A stretch of DNA of 64,000 bases. It comes from an uncultured Spartobacteria bacterium (lineage in GTDB: Bacteria > Verrucomicrobiota > Verrucomicrobiia > Chthoniobacterales > Chthoniobacteraceae). The notes under the pieces are model-generated. The model was not told where the DNA came from. It did not search any database and worked only from the letters and a program-made list of their open reading frames with translations. Below, one piece after another: positions 58,201 to 64,000 of this stretch. Where the stretch lies: positions 1-64,000 of the forward strand of contig CAIRYQ010000091.1 in NCBI GenBank assembly GCA_903882875.1. Reading direction: 5' to 3'. A program made the translations under genes and the position numbers. Position 1 is the stretch's first letter; every line of letters starts with the position of its first letter.

Positions 58201-58450
58201 ACTGCACGCGGCGTGGGCGGAGCGGCGTGGCGATGCGGACGGAAGCCTGCGCAGTGCGGAGCGTGCGGCGGAACTGCGGCCATCATCGTGGGAGTTCTCG
58301 CGGCGCGCGGCGGAACTGCTGCTGGCGCGGAATGAACCGGCAAAGGCGAAGGCGGTGCTCGGACGGTTTCTCTCGGTGTCGCCGGTGGCCGCAGAGCGCG
58401 AGGCTGCGTTCGAGCTTTGGGAAAAGGCCGGCGATGCGGCGCGGCGCTGA
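52241..58450 (+). CDS. Giant secreted TPR protein
   Basis: 2069 aa with a signal peptide (MRVPRIFTAAMFAAAFARA). The rest is mostly helical hairpins with TPR-type Ala/Leu spacing, for example NPGSMDALADLANAQERAEK and PDDPELRRRLAQAGADAG. No catalytic domain is visible. Such proteins act as scaffolds in the periplasm or at the outer membrane. A non-helical Arg/Gly/Ser/Pro-rich insert of about 45 residues (near 965-1005) interrupts a TPR. The long frame is uninterrupted with strong GC3 bias, so it is real. A small secreted protein gene follows. Confidence 0.82.
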   Translation: MRVPRIFTAAMFAAAFARAEPLSPRVTERYRQMLAANPSEGIVLDRLWKGALDGGTTEDLLAAYAKAEDFSGRMISGLLLRKAGRDDGAHAAFEAAQKLDAANPLPLLALARMENDGGHPAKAAVLFEKALEVFQKDDARVQDTLMQLGAAWSVAGEPAKSAQAWERALALAPDDPELRRRLAQAGADAGQPEVALKHLEFLSTHAEPSERAKALQQIAAIHSAASRNDDAMQALERAVRGTAPASWMRAELLGQIIRLAIRTHSEAALEKKWLAQVEANPRDLGGYLQVVEFYDRTGNFEQERVWLEKVTALVPGNADHALRLARLLAQMDQLDAAAAQFNKVMAAQPKNTDLVFERARIDVRREDGAAARLRIAAMLGAHTDDDMLRTVALAFFQEHRMSDAIERHLSEDARAGAENALLALAEFYFSQRKADEGRAALARLVRSGDAPAEEARRRMLVAQHLKGHGELTAAVAEAEAAVRLVPDSREALMMLGELRAALSHRAEARAAFLRAYAASGTDAERLEVDGKLFESIRAEVAPAVAGRPQGESAAAVVEGFIRDLMRGANDAKSPAGWLRVARWKAWNGDKSSAVTFAAKAADMEPGNPAAREFLARHAVTNGEGSYAVAYLRELIGINPAGRDGYLREIAQVELQRGDRADALEIFAQLVKANPGSMDALADLANAQERAEKMNEAADSWRKVLALAPAPRRSEAATSLLRVLEKDGAHGEATELMLRRADDAPDERTRFARLDEMLLYCQRHGRLPWARDIFEKRHKAKADDYVAGIVMGRVLKLMGEKAAASGLFTDAALSVPNDADVLPELVREAEELHKLDLAVRLQEQLVRASKASGSDGWLRLADLQQGRGDLEAVERTWAQAVAKFPRDADVLRKAADFHLQWGDRATAANLLGKIFALDVEDVRAASELGELRFSAGKLQEARAAFERVMKLTSPVMQLAYPAERTGRAPVPRNSSGTVRRPGGLRSVAATERSGGVTGSELRRDGETQMRLDALRRLAEIARSTGGAVLEKWIADWVPSGSDATIEALWALYFSGAHDAVLTIAEKNAAADPTDGAHRRAFIRVAFESGAFARLGEWLNADARTAAEEELFAQAFEEVLWLRPEIVSLAMMQRVFPEGGRAELWASAEALARTHHMREAITLGRRVFANTPQRVATGRELARWHLALGEADAARAVLAAASEGEGGSLESPVYGAMRDLYFLLPQDQRGAFVRERLRAADEGTVHGLQVRLLLFALEGMSDDADDALVRLIGRRPVGPATAEDGNSAMREWNFANATVGQLLEWDMPVLARRALEMALADAGLRGLQEEQRVRAGAPGIESAGRAWSGRSVFHEALGRGRAQRDALAFLAGGAIERAAMIAKMRAAGDAGLRSRFAEALASVGGGAHAVAIWKIGWEHDLRNPGALRQLVDASRAAGDVAADEAVRRRCVEEIINPGNDTTLREFALELSELLEQRGAADEALAVIEKAVERNPEELRLLMREALLLERCSRADEAAAVWKKVVGSDAGSAPARRVLATIFEGRGKFAEAIEVRNRSGPSGDTALPELFCKAGRPDDALVALSRLTGSGAVQSAMAAAEVLALNGDGTSARSVLIAAAAKTTEPTGLIQLRAKLLTIPGFPPPELFRTRMQERMRHAAHAHPELAGGYFDFFERYAKRLGIAEEWGRELDEAWHGGTGATTAGLTLLRRACADGDADAVRRISAALLSRADAVDSLLDEMGGIVRRAGRADLQLLVAERVARRAWPSADGMFAWVRLLAANGARERAAEVLSRHAWLAGFGGGAESLGRAWLAAGETEKARDFLSFAMRQGGPSPAPSVLAAMAGVHVAANNFRAARLLLRRAFAEPVCHEYAALAEYLDAAGDIARWRDVAAEFGLAPRAVHELALAIFSLHEKRGRVHEALALVTANPSLVSATDEMAAESGGVPRLDLARLRRAAVKAGEFEKCTRLFEQPMLLRLPDAPVESEALHAAWAERRGDADGSLRSAERAAELRPSSWEFSRRAAELLLARNEPAKAKAVLGRFLSVSPVAAEREAAFELWEKAGDAARR
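55115..55250. repeat. Insert with palindromes inside the giant TPR gene
   Basis: The segment encodes ERTGRAPVPRNSSG and GLRSVAATERSGG, unlike the flanking helical repeats. CGGTGCCG (55143-55150) pairs perfectly with CGGCACCG (55162-55169). The segment is in frame and splits a helical hairpin between FERVMKLTSPV and QMRLDALRRLAEI. It looks like a small palindromic element that entered coding DNA without breaking the frame. Exact ends are uncertain. Confidence 0.6.
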
Positions 58451-58502
58451 CTGCGGGAACTTCATCTTGCCAGTGCGGGGGAGCGGTGGCATCGGTCTGC
58501 GA

Positions 58503-59195
58503 ATGCGACTTCCCCTGCTGCTTGTGGCGATGGCTGCGTGCTCCGTGTGTGCGGAGGCGCAGGCGTTTTTTCACTGGCCGTGGAGCCGCACGCCGGAGCA
58601 GAAGGAGCAGCAGACGGAGCAGAAAAAGATACGGCGCTTCCCGCTGTTTTCGAACAGCCGCTCAAGGGAGCAGCAGCGGCTGAATGCGGCGATGTCACCG
58701 AAGCCGACGACGCGCGAGGAGCAGGTGATGAAGCCGGATCTCACGAAGGAGTTCAATCCGAGCACGGCGAACTTCGGGAGCGGACGCACACTCACCGGGA
58801 AGCCGGCGGCGACGAACGCGTTTCAATTTGAAAACAGGATGCGGACGAAGCCGTTTGAGACGGGGATGTTTGCGACGAAGCAGGCGTGGGGCGCGGATTC
58901 AAAATTCGCGACGAAGAGCGTGCCGACGAAGCCGTCGTGGTTTTCGCGGATGACCGCGCCGACGAAGACGTATACGACGCGCGAGAGCCGCGATGCGAAC
59001 CGCGGGATGGTCGGGGCGGCGCTGCCGGGATCAGACAAGAAATTTGTCGCGATCGGGCGCAGGCAGGCGGAACTCGACAAGCACGGCGCGTCCATGCTGC
59101 CGATGGGCGCTGATCGCGACAGTGGGCAGAGCTGGTCGGGCGAGGTGAAGCCGTTGAGCATCCAGGACGTGAAGGCGCTTCTAAACAAAAACTGA
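58503..59195 (+). CDS. Secreted hypothetical protein, basic and low in hydrophobics
   Basis: 230 aa with a signal peptide (MRLPLLLVAMAACSVCAEAQA). The mature part is rich in Lys, Arg, Thr, Ser and Pro, with little predicted secondary structure until SGEVKPLSIQDVKALLNKN at the C-terminus, which looks helical. No family is recognised. The start at 58503 lies 53 bp after the TPR gene and the two may be one transcript. Confidence 0.65.
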   Translation: MRLPLLLVAMAACSVCAEAQAFFHWPWSRTPEQKEQQTEQKKIRRFPLFSNSRSREQQRLNAAMSPKPTTREEQVMKPDLTKEFNPSTANFGSGRTLTGKPAATNAFQFENRMRTKPFETGMFATKQAWGADSKFATKSVPTKPSWFSRMTAPTKTYTTRESRDANRGMVGAALPGSDKKFVAIGRRQAELDKHGASMLPMGADRDSGQSWSGEVKPLSIQDVKALLNKN

Positions 59196-59270
59196 CTTGT
59201 GGCTGATTCGTGGGATTCCAGCCTTGCAGTCGCGTGTGCCGCGTCTATCTAGGCGCGCTCATTTCCGCTG

Positions 59271-60443
59271 ATGACATCGCCCGAAGAACAACTCGCCATC
59301 CTGAAGCGCGGTGCCGCGCAGATCATCTCCGAGGAGAAGTTGCTGGCGAAGCTGCGGCTCGGGCGTGCGCTGAATGTGAAGCTCGGCGTGGACCCGACGG
59401 CGCCGGACATCCATCTCGGTTTCACGGTGGGGCTGACGAAGCTGCGGCAATTTCAGGATCTCGGGCACCAGGCGATTTTGATCATCGGCGATTTCACTGC
59501 GATGATCGGCGATCCGTCCGGGCGGTCGAAGACGCGGCGTCAGCTCACGCACGACGAGGTGATGGCGAACGCGACGACTTTCAAGCAGCAGGCGTTCAAG
59601 ATTCTCGACGCGGCGCGGACGAGGGTGGTGTTCAACGGCGAGTGGTTTGAGTTGATGACGTTCGACGATGTGATGAAGCTGAACGCGCGCGTGACGCTGC
59701 AGCAGATGCTCCAGCGCGAGGACTTCAAGGCGCGGATCGGGAACGGCGAGCCGGTGCATCTGCACGAGATCCAGTATCCGATCATGCAGGGCTGGGATTC
59801 TGTGATGGTGAAGGCGGACGTGGAACTCGGCGGCACGGATCAGCTCTTGAACTGCCATGTGGGGCGCAACCTCCAGCGGGAGGAAGGGCAACGCGAGCAG
59901 GTGATATTCTTGCTGCCACTGCTCGAAGGTCTCGACGGTGTGAACAAAATGTCGAAGAGCCTCGGGAACTACGTCGGCGTGGCGGAGGCGCCGGAGATGA
60001 TGTTCGGAAAGCTGATGAGCATCGGCGACGCGCTGATGGCGCGTTACTACGAGCTGCTGCTGTGCGAGACGGTGCCGGACATTCACCCGATGGAGGCGAA
60101 GAAGCAGCTCGCTGCGCGCATCGTGGCGCGCTACCATAGTGAGGAAGCGTCGCAGGCGGCGCGGGCGGAGTTTGACACGCGCTTCTCGAAGAAGGATCTC
60201 GATCACGCGGAGCTGCCGACTCTCTCGCTTGCGGGCTTGCAGCCGGACATCGTGAGCGTGGTGGTCGCGGCGTATGCGCAGTGTTTTCAAATCACGAAGT
60301 CGCGCGGCGATGCGCGGCGGCTCGTGGAGCAGGGGAGCATCCAGCTCGGCGGCGGGAAGGTGAGCGATGCAAAGGCGACGCCTGCGATGAATGCGGGCGA
60401 TGTGCTGAAGCTGGACAAGACGCGCGCGGTGCGGCTGGCGTAA
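59271..60443 (+). CDS. tyrS: Tyrosyl-tRNA synthetase
   Basis: 390 aa class I synthetase. The HIGH-type motif is HLGF (about 44-47), in DPTAPDIHLGFTVGLTKLRQ. KMSKSLGN (about 226) is the second catalytic motif. The C-terminal S4 domain (SRGDARRLVEQGSIQLGGGK) binds tRNA. HLGF and the following LRQFQDLGHQ-type sequence place it with the TyrZ-like branch. It converges with the PHP gene, only 4 bp away. Confidence 0.95.
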   Translation: MTSPEEQLAILKRGAAQIISEEKLLAKLRLGRALNVKLGVDPTAPDIHLGFTVGLTKLRQFQDLGHQAILIIGDFTAMIGDPSGRSKTRRQLTHDEVMANATTFKQQAFKILDAARTRVVFNGEWFELMTFDDVMKLNARVTLQQMLQREDFKARIGNGEPVHLHEIQYPIMQGWDSVMVKADVELGGTDQLLNCHVGRNLQREEGQREQVIFLLPLLEGLDGVNKMSKSLGNYVGVAEAPEMMFGKLMSIGDALMARYYELLLCETVPDIHPMEAKKQLAARIVARYHSEEASQAARAEFDTRFSKKDLDHAELPTLSLAGLQPDIVSVVVAAYAQCFQITKSRGDARRLVEQGSIQLGGGKVSDAKATPAMNAGDVLKLDKTRAVRLA

Positions 60444-60447
60444 CGCG

Positions 60448-61149
60448 TCAGGTTTTTGGCGTGAAGGTGTGGCGGCGGCGGAAGCGGAACCAGTTGTTGA
60501 GCGTCTTGCGCAGCTTGTTGCGGAAGGAGAGCGGCTGTTCGTGCCGTTTCGCATCCCGCACGATTTCGCGCAGGATTCCGCGGACGGTGAAATCTTCCGT
60601 CTCGAAAATCATGCGGCTCGTGCCGATGGCGGCCTCGTGGTGCGCGTCGCTCGCGGCGATCATCGGCAGGCCGCGCCGCACGGCGTAGTCGTGCGCCTTT
60701 GCGTTGAAGCTGCGGATCGAGATTGCGGCGTTGAAGACTTCGATGGCGTCCACCTTCAGCGTGTCGAGCACGCCCTCGCGGATGCCTGCGCGCAGGCGGT
60801 CGTACGGATGTGCAGGAATCGCGAGTCCGCCCGCGGATTGCACTGCGCGCGTGACCTCGGCGGCGGGCCTTCCTTTCATCTGCGGGAGCACTGCGCCGAT
60901 GCAGAGCAGGTGGCCCTCCGCCGTGGAGACTTCGACGCCGGGGATGACGAGGAAGCCGTCCACCGGCGTGCCGTCGGTACGTGCGAGGCCGCGGTCCACC
61001 ATGTAGTGAAATGCGTCGCAGGTGTTGTGATCGGTGATGGCGAAGCCGTGCAGTCCCTTGCTGCGCGCGCTGGCGATCAGCGATTCCGGGCTGCTCACGC
61101 CGTCGCCTGAGAACCACGAGTGGCAATGGAGATCGAATTCGAGGGGCAC
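60448..61149 (-). CDS. PHP-domain metal-dependent phosphoesterase
   Basis: 233 aa from the GTG at 61149, giving an N-terminus followed by LEFDLHCHSWFSGDGVSSPE. DLHCHSWFSGDG and ITDHN are PHP metal-binding motifs. PGVEVST, IPAHPYDR and ASDAHH supply the remaining ligands. The family includes 3',5'-nucleotide phosphatases and histidinol phosphatase; the group with a C-terminal basic tail, as here (RRRHTFTPK), is poorly known. A TTG twelve codons upstream is an alternative start. Confidence 0.82.
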   Translation of the reverse strand: MPLEFDLHCHSWFSGDGVSSPESLIASARSKGLHGFAITDHNTCDAFHYMVDRGLARTDGTPVDGFLVIPGVEVSTAEGHLLCIGAVLPQMKGRPAAEVTRAVQSAGGLAIPAHPYDRLRAGIREGVLDTLKVDAIEVFNAAISIRSFNAKAHDYAVRRGLPMIAASDAHHEAAIGTSRMIFETEDFTVRGILREIVRDAKRHEQPLSFRNKLRKTLNNWFRFRRRHTFTPKT

Positions 61150-61250
61150 TCTTGCAACATGTCCGTGAAACGGCCCGCGATGCAAGTGGCGCGTGTGTGT
61201 GCGTGCGGCGGATCTTGCGCAGGTGGCGGCGCATCCGTTACGTGAGGCGC

Positions 61251-61829
61251 ATGAGCATTGGTTTCAAAGAATGGACGCTGGTGTGCGATGCGCTCGGCGG
61301 CGGTGCGCAGAGCATCATCATCCGCAAGGGCGGTATCGCCGAGGGGCGCGCGGGGTTCCGCTTTGAGCATCCGGAGTTTTATCTTTTTCCGACGCTGTTT
61401 CACGAGCAGGCCGCGAAGCTGAAGCTGCCGCCGGACACCGCGCTGCCTGCGCCGCGTGCGGACGGGCAGCATGAGGTCACGCTGCGCGTCCGTGTGGAAT
61501 GGACGCAGGATGTCGCCGACCCCGCGGTCGTGCGCAGGCTTGCGCCATTCCACATCTGGCAGGACTCGGAGATCGAGAAGCGATTCCAGTATGAGCTGCC
61601 GTCGGCGAAAAGCGCCGCTGCGGAGAGCGGGAAGCACGGCGTGAGCGTCGCATTTGTGCGCGTGGAAAAACTGAGCGCGCCGTTTGTGTTCGCTGATTCG
61701 CCAAAGTACGGCGGGTGCCGTTCATGGATTCAGCTTCCAGATCTTCCGGCGGGGATCACGGGAATTCCGGTGATAGATGAGAACGTCCATCGCTCGCGGG
61801 AGGCCGAGATCCGGGCGCTGCTCGGCTAG
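61251..61829 (+). CDS. DUF1802 family protein
   Basis: 192 aa. FKEWTLVCDALGGGAQSIII and RKGGIAEG form the typical start of DUF1802. FRFEHPEFYLFPTLFHEQA and RVEWTQDVADPAVVRRLAP are the other conserved parts. It is a cytoplasmic protein of unknown function. It diverges from the PHP gene across about 100 bp. Confidence 0.82.
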   Translation: MSIGFKEWTLVCDALGGGAQSIIIRKGGIAEGRAGFRFEHPEFYLFPTLFHEQAAKLKLPPDTALPAPRADGQHEVTLRVRVEWTQDVADPAVVRRLAPFHIWQDSEIEKRFQYELPSAKSAAAESGKHGVSVAFVRVEKLSAPFVFADSPKYGGCRSWIQLPDLPAGITGIPVIDENVHRSREAEIRALLG

Positions 61830-61929
61830 GGCTGTTCAAAAGGTGCCGCGGCCTTTGCTCAGTGAGGCCGCTGAGGATCTCGGAACGGAGACGACGCGGA
61901 CAGAAGTGTGCGTGCCACAAGGGAGAGCC

Positions 61930-62742
61930 TTACGCAGCCTTCCGTTCCCGCCTGCGCCTCAGGCCGACGAGTGCCGTGCCCGCCGCCAAAAGGACGACGC
62001 TGGAGGGCTCCGGTGTCGGCGTAACGTCCACGAGATCCACGGCGTCCACCGCAGTCGCGTTGTTGTTGTTCTGCGCGGAGATAGTGAGGTTCGTCGTCGC
62101 ACCGGCGCTCGCCGCCTGGCTCGAAATTACCACGAGCGTCCAGTTGCCAGTCGCGGCGAGAACGTAGGTGCCCGCGGGACCGGGGAGTTCGACGGCGTTG
62201 GGGTTCGACGGATTTGGTGTGGCAAAATGCACGGGATCCACGGCGGACAAGTCAATGAGCGTCCCATTCCACATCACCGAGAAGAGATTCTCTCGCGCAC
62301 TCGGGTCAGGCAGGCCGCCCACAGTCGTGGGGATGTTCGCGACCCAGAGGCGGATATCATAATAATGGCCCGGCGTGGTGCTCACGTTTTGCGAGATGCT
62401 TCCCATGGAGATCTGATTACTGACTGGTGACGTGGCAAATGTCGCAGAAATGGAGCCTCCCGGCGTGCCACCGCCTGCACTGATGAGCGAATGGAAGTCG
62501 CTGTTGTAGTAGTTCGGATCGGTTCCTTGCACCAAGGTGTAAGTTGAACTCGTCGGCGACCAAGCGGGCATCGTGGCGGTGGGGATCGGACCGGAGAAAT
62601 CGGCAGAGGCCTCGAAGTCGCCGTCCACAATCGCAGCCTCCGTTTTCGACACGCAGAGGATGACGATCATGCTGAAAAGCATGAAAATAAAACCCACGCG
62701 GAAATCTGGGGCGGCTTTGTTCAATGAGGTTATCGTTAACAT
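61930..62742 (-). CDS. PEP-CTERM secreted protein
   Basis: 270 aa. A long N-terminal signal (about 15-36) precedes AAIVDGDFEASADFSGPIPT, a DUF642-like start. The middle is beta-rich with many Asn, Ser and Thr residues. The C-terminus has the sorting signal: PTPEPSS, a hydrophobic helix (VVLLAAGTALVGL) and RRRRERK. PEP-CTERM proteins are cut and anchored by an exosortase and often go to an exopolysaccharide matrix. No exosortase gene lies in the window. An internal Met (MLFSMIVIL) is a possible shorter start. Confidence 0.87.
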   Translation of the reverse strand: MLTITSLNKAAPDFRVGFIFMLFSMIVILCVSKTEAAIVDGDFEASADFSGPIPTATMPAWSPTSSTYTLVQGTDPNYYNSDFHSLISAGGGTPGGSISATFATSPVSNQISMGSISQNVSTTPGHYYDIRLWVANIPTTVGGLPDPSARENLFSVMWNGTLIDLSAVDPVHFATPNPSNPNAVELPGPAGTYVLAATGNWTLVVISSQAASAGATTNLTISAQNNNNATAVDAVDLVDVTPTPEPSSVVLLAAGTALVGLRRRRERKAA

Positions 62743-63191
62743 CCGGCTCTTGGATTGTAAAGTCGAAATCAGGTGTGGATCAGGCCGAATGATTGCACAT
62801 TTTCTTCGTGGAAAACAGGGGCAGAGGCAAGGGCTTTTCGGGTTGTTTCCACAAATCCTTAAGTAATGTCGGAGTGTAACATATGACGCACGGCTGTCGC
62901 TTCCGGGTCTGTGGGGTTTCCTTTTGCTGTTTGGGATGGAGTGTCGGTCTGGATGCTGGGTGTAGCTTGGTCAACGCTGCTTCAGAGCGTTTGCACATTT
63001 CAAAACCGTCTGGAAAAAATTTTATCGGATCCCGAAAGCTCAGACAGACGGCAGGCTCAATGCGGGAAAGTTCCGTGTCCCGTGTGCGGCTCGTCCGGCA
63101 GTTTCCGGTTTGTGGGAGCAGCGGGATAAGCATGTTGGGATTATGGGATCCCGTGACGGGAAGTCTGCACGGCAGAAGTTGCCGTTCGTCG
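62743..63191. other. Intergenic region, lower GC, no supported gene
   Basis: About 450 bp between the PEP-CTERM gene and the aldo/keto reductase gene, both on the minus strand. GC content is clearly below the flanks from 62750 to 63050. ORFs of 72-117 codons here have no gene-like codon bias and no family features. The PEP-CTERM promoter should lie near 62760-62900. Confidence 0.5.
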
Positions 63192-64000
63192 CTATGCGGC
63201 CCGACCGTGCGTGCAGGTGAGGTCGCGTGCGGGTTCGATTTTCCAACGCGCGGCGATTTCGAGCAATTCGTCGTTCAGCGGCCAGCGGTCGGGAAGTGGC
63301 TCGCCGGCATGAGCGGGGTTGCCGCCTTTGAGTTCCATGCAGCCCTTGTTATTGCCGATTTCAAACATGCGTTCGACTTCGTCTGCGGTGAGCGTGATGG
63401 ACGGCAGCGCGGCGAGTTCGTCAATTTTCGCCTCGATGGTCTTTGGCGTGACGCCGTTCACCTGCGCAGTCTCCTGCATGAGCGTGGGGATGACGCTTTT
63501 CACCGGAGCCTGGGAAAGATTCCATGCACACGCGAGCTGGAGCATCGTGAGGCCGTGCTTTTCCGCGATGGGACGCATGGCGTTGATTTTTGCGGCGCCC
63601 GCATCCACCCAGCCTGCGGGACGGAATGTGCGGTGATCGCGCGGGCCGAAGGTATGGCCGGGCCGCACATCGTCGTGGAAAAGCCCGCCGTAGTCCACGA
63701 CGCGTGTGATGAGGCTGATGTCGTTTTTCACCGCGGCGGGCAGCGCCATGTTGCCGGGCCAGGGCTCGAGCGGGTTGAGGATGATCATCGCCCAGTCGAT
63801 CAGCGGGCCGAATCGCTCGAAGCACAGGATTAAATCGAGCGTGAAGCCGTTCGCGGGTCCTGGAGCGACGCCGATCCGTTCGGCCATTTTTTCCTCTTGC
63901 GCGCGTGCCATCGCTTTCCACACCGAGTCCTGCGAGTAGCCGATGCTGTCGGGATTGTGCAGCATGAGGCAGTCGAAATGATCCGTGCGGCAGCGCGTGA
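63192..64000 (-). CDS. Aldo/keto reductase, N-terminal part outside the window
   Basis: Only the C-terminal 269 residues are in the window; the frame continues past position 64000. TDHFDCLMLHNPDS is the region around the catalytic barrel strand. PIAEKHGLTMLQLACAWNLS and SVIPTLMQETAQVNGV are the usual C-terminal aldo/keto reductase motifs. The family reduces sugars or other carbonyls with NAD(P)H. The segment FGPRDHRTFRPAGWVDAG suits the YajO/YhdN-type subgroup. The catalytic Asp-Tyr-Lys part lies upstream, beyond the window. Confidence 0.83.
   Translation of the reverse strand, partial: TRCRTDHFDCLMLHNPDSIGYSQDSVWKAMARAQEEKMAERIGVAPGPANGFTLDLILCFERFGPLIDWAMIILNPLEPWPGNMALPAAVKNDISLITRVVDYGGLFHDDVRPGHTFGPRDHRTFRPAGWVDAGAAKINAMRPIAEKHGLTMLQLACAWNLSQAPVKSVIPTLMQETAQVNGVTPKTIEAKIDELAALPSITLTADEVERMFEIGNNKGCMELKGGNPAHAGEPLPDRWPLNDELLEIAARWKIEPARDLTCTHGRAA

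Noticed and set aside
62883-63833. 316-codon plus-strand ORF near the window end
   Set aside because: Its second half is antisense to the aldo/keto reductase, and its first half has no codon bias or family features.

Overview
The window is GC-rich bacterial DNA, almost certainly from a Verrucomicrobiota chromosome (PVC group). The evidence is gene content: three DUF1501 proteins, two DUF1549/DUF1553 cytochrome-type proteins, a PVC-type haem-binding propeller protein, a DUF1080 protein, a PEP-CTERM protein ending in an RRRR-type anchor, and a short AtpH. No rRNA, tRNA, CRISPR array or intact insertion sequence was seen.

Layout. 1-360: a phase-locked 21-bp minisatellite. 369-6490: a small orphan gene, a secreted phosphodiesterase-like enzyme, a secreted double esterase and a YfhO-like membrane protein. 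6504-20628: a nitrate assimilation locus. It has a LysR regulator broken by an amber codon, a cytoplasmic NrtA/NasS-like nitrate-binding protein, an outer-membrane porin, a NarK-type transporter, a PP2C-kinase fusion, a CysJ-like flavoprotein, a NirA nitrite reductase, a DmsB-DmsC fusion and a NasC-type nitrate reductase. 20667-27411 (minus strand): the full F-type ATP synthase operon atpBEFHAGDC, with a perfect CRP/FNR-type palindrome upstream. 27622-28077: an orphan response regulator. 28454-39362: an 11-kb PVC-specific cluster of secreted haem/DUF proteins. 39674-50680: mixed genes, including a gluconokinase, a GT-C glycosyltransferase coupled to a PAP2 phosphatase, a LolA-like protein, a fused siroheme-decarboxylase-like protein, a tandem HMA protein, a third DUF1501, a DUF1080 protein and a zinc alcohol dehydrogenase. 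50677-60443: miaB, a 2069-residue secreted TPR protein and tyrS. 60448-64000: a PHP hydrolase, a DUF1802 protein, a PEP-CTERM protein and an aldo/keto reductase cut by the window end.

How the genes work together. In the nitrate locus the porin and NarK-type transporter would bring nitrate in. NasC would reduce it to nitrite with electrons from quinol (through DmsBC) or another donor. NirA would reduce nitrite to ammonium, probably fed by the NADPH-dependent flavoprotein next to it. The flavoprotein and NirA begin with the same short motif, which could be a docking tag. Control would come from the LysR protein (now interrupted), the NasS-like sensor and a structured leader before the transporter gene.

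A second theme is small hairpin-forming repeats. Some sit between convergent genes (43923-43988, 48354-48451). One lies between atpD and atpC. Two lie in frame inside coding genes (31601-31676 and about 55115-55250). Start codons are often GTG or TTG and Shine-Dalgarno sequences are weak, so several starts are uncertain.
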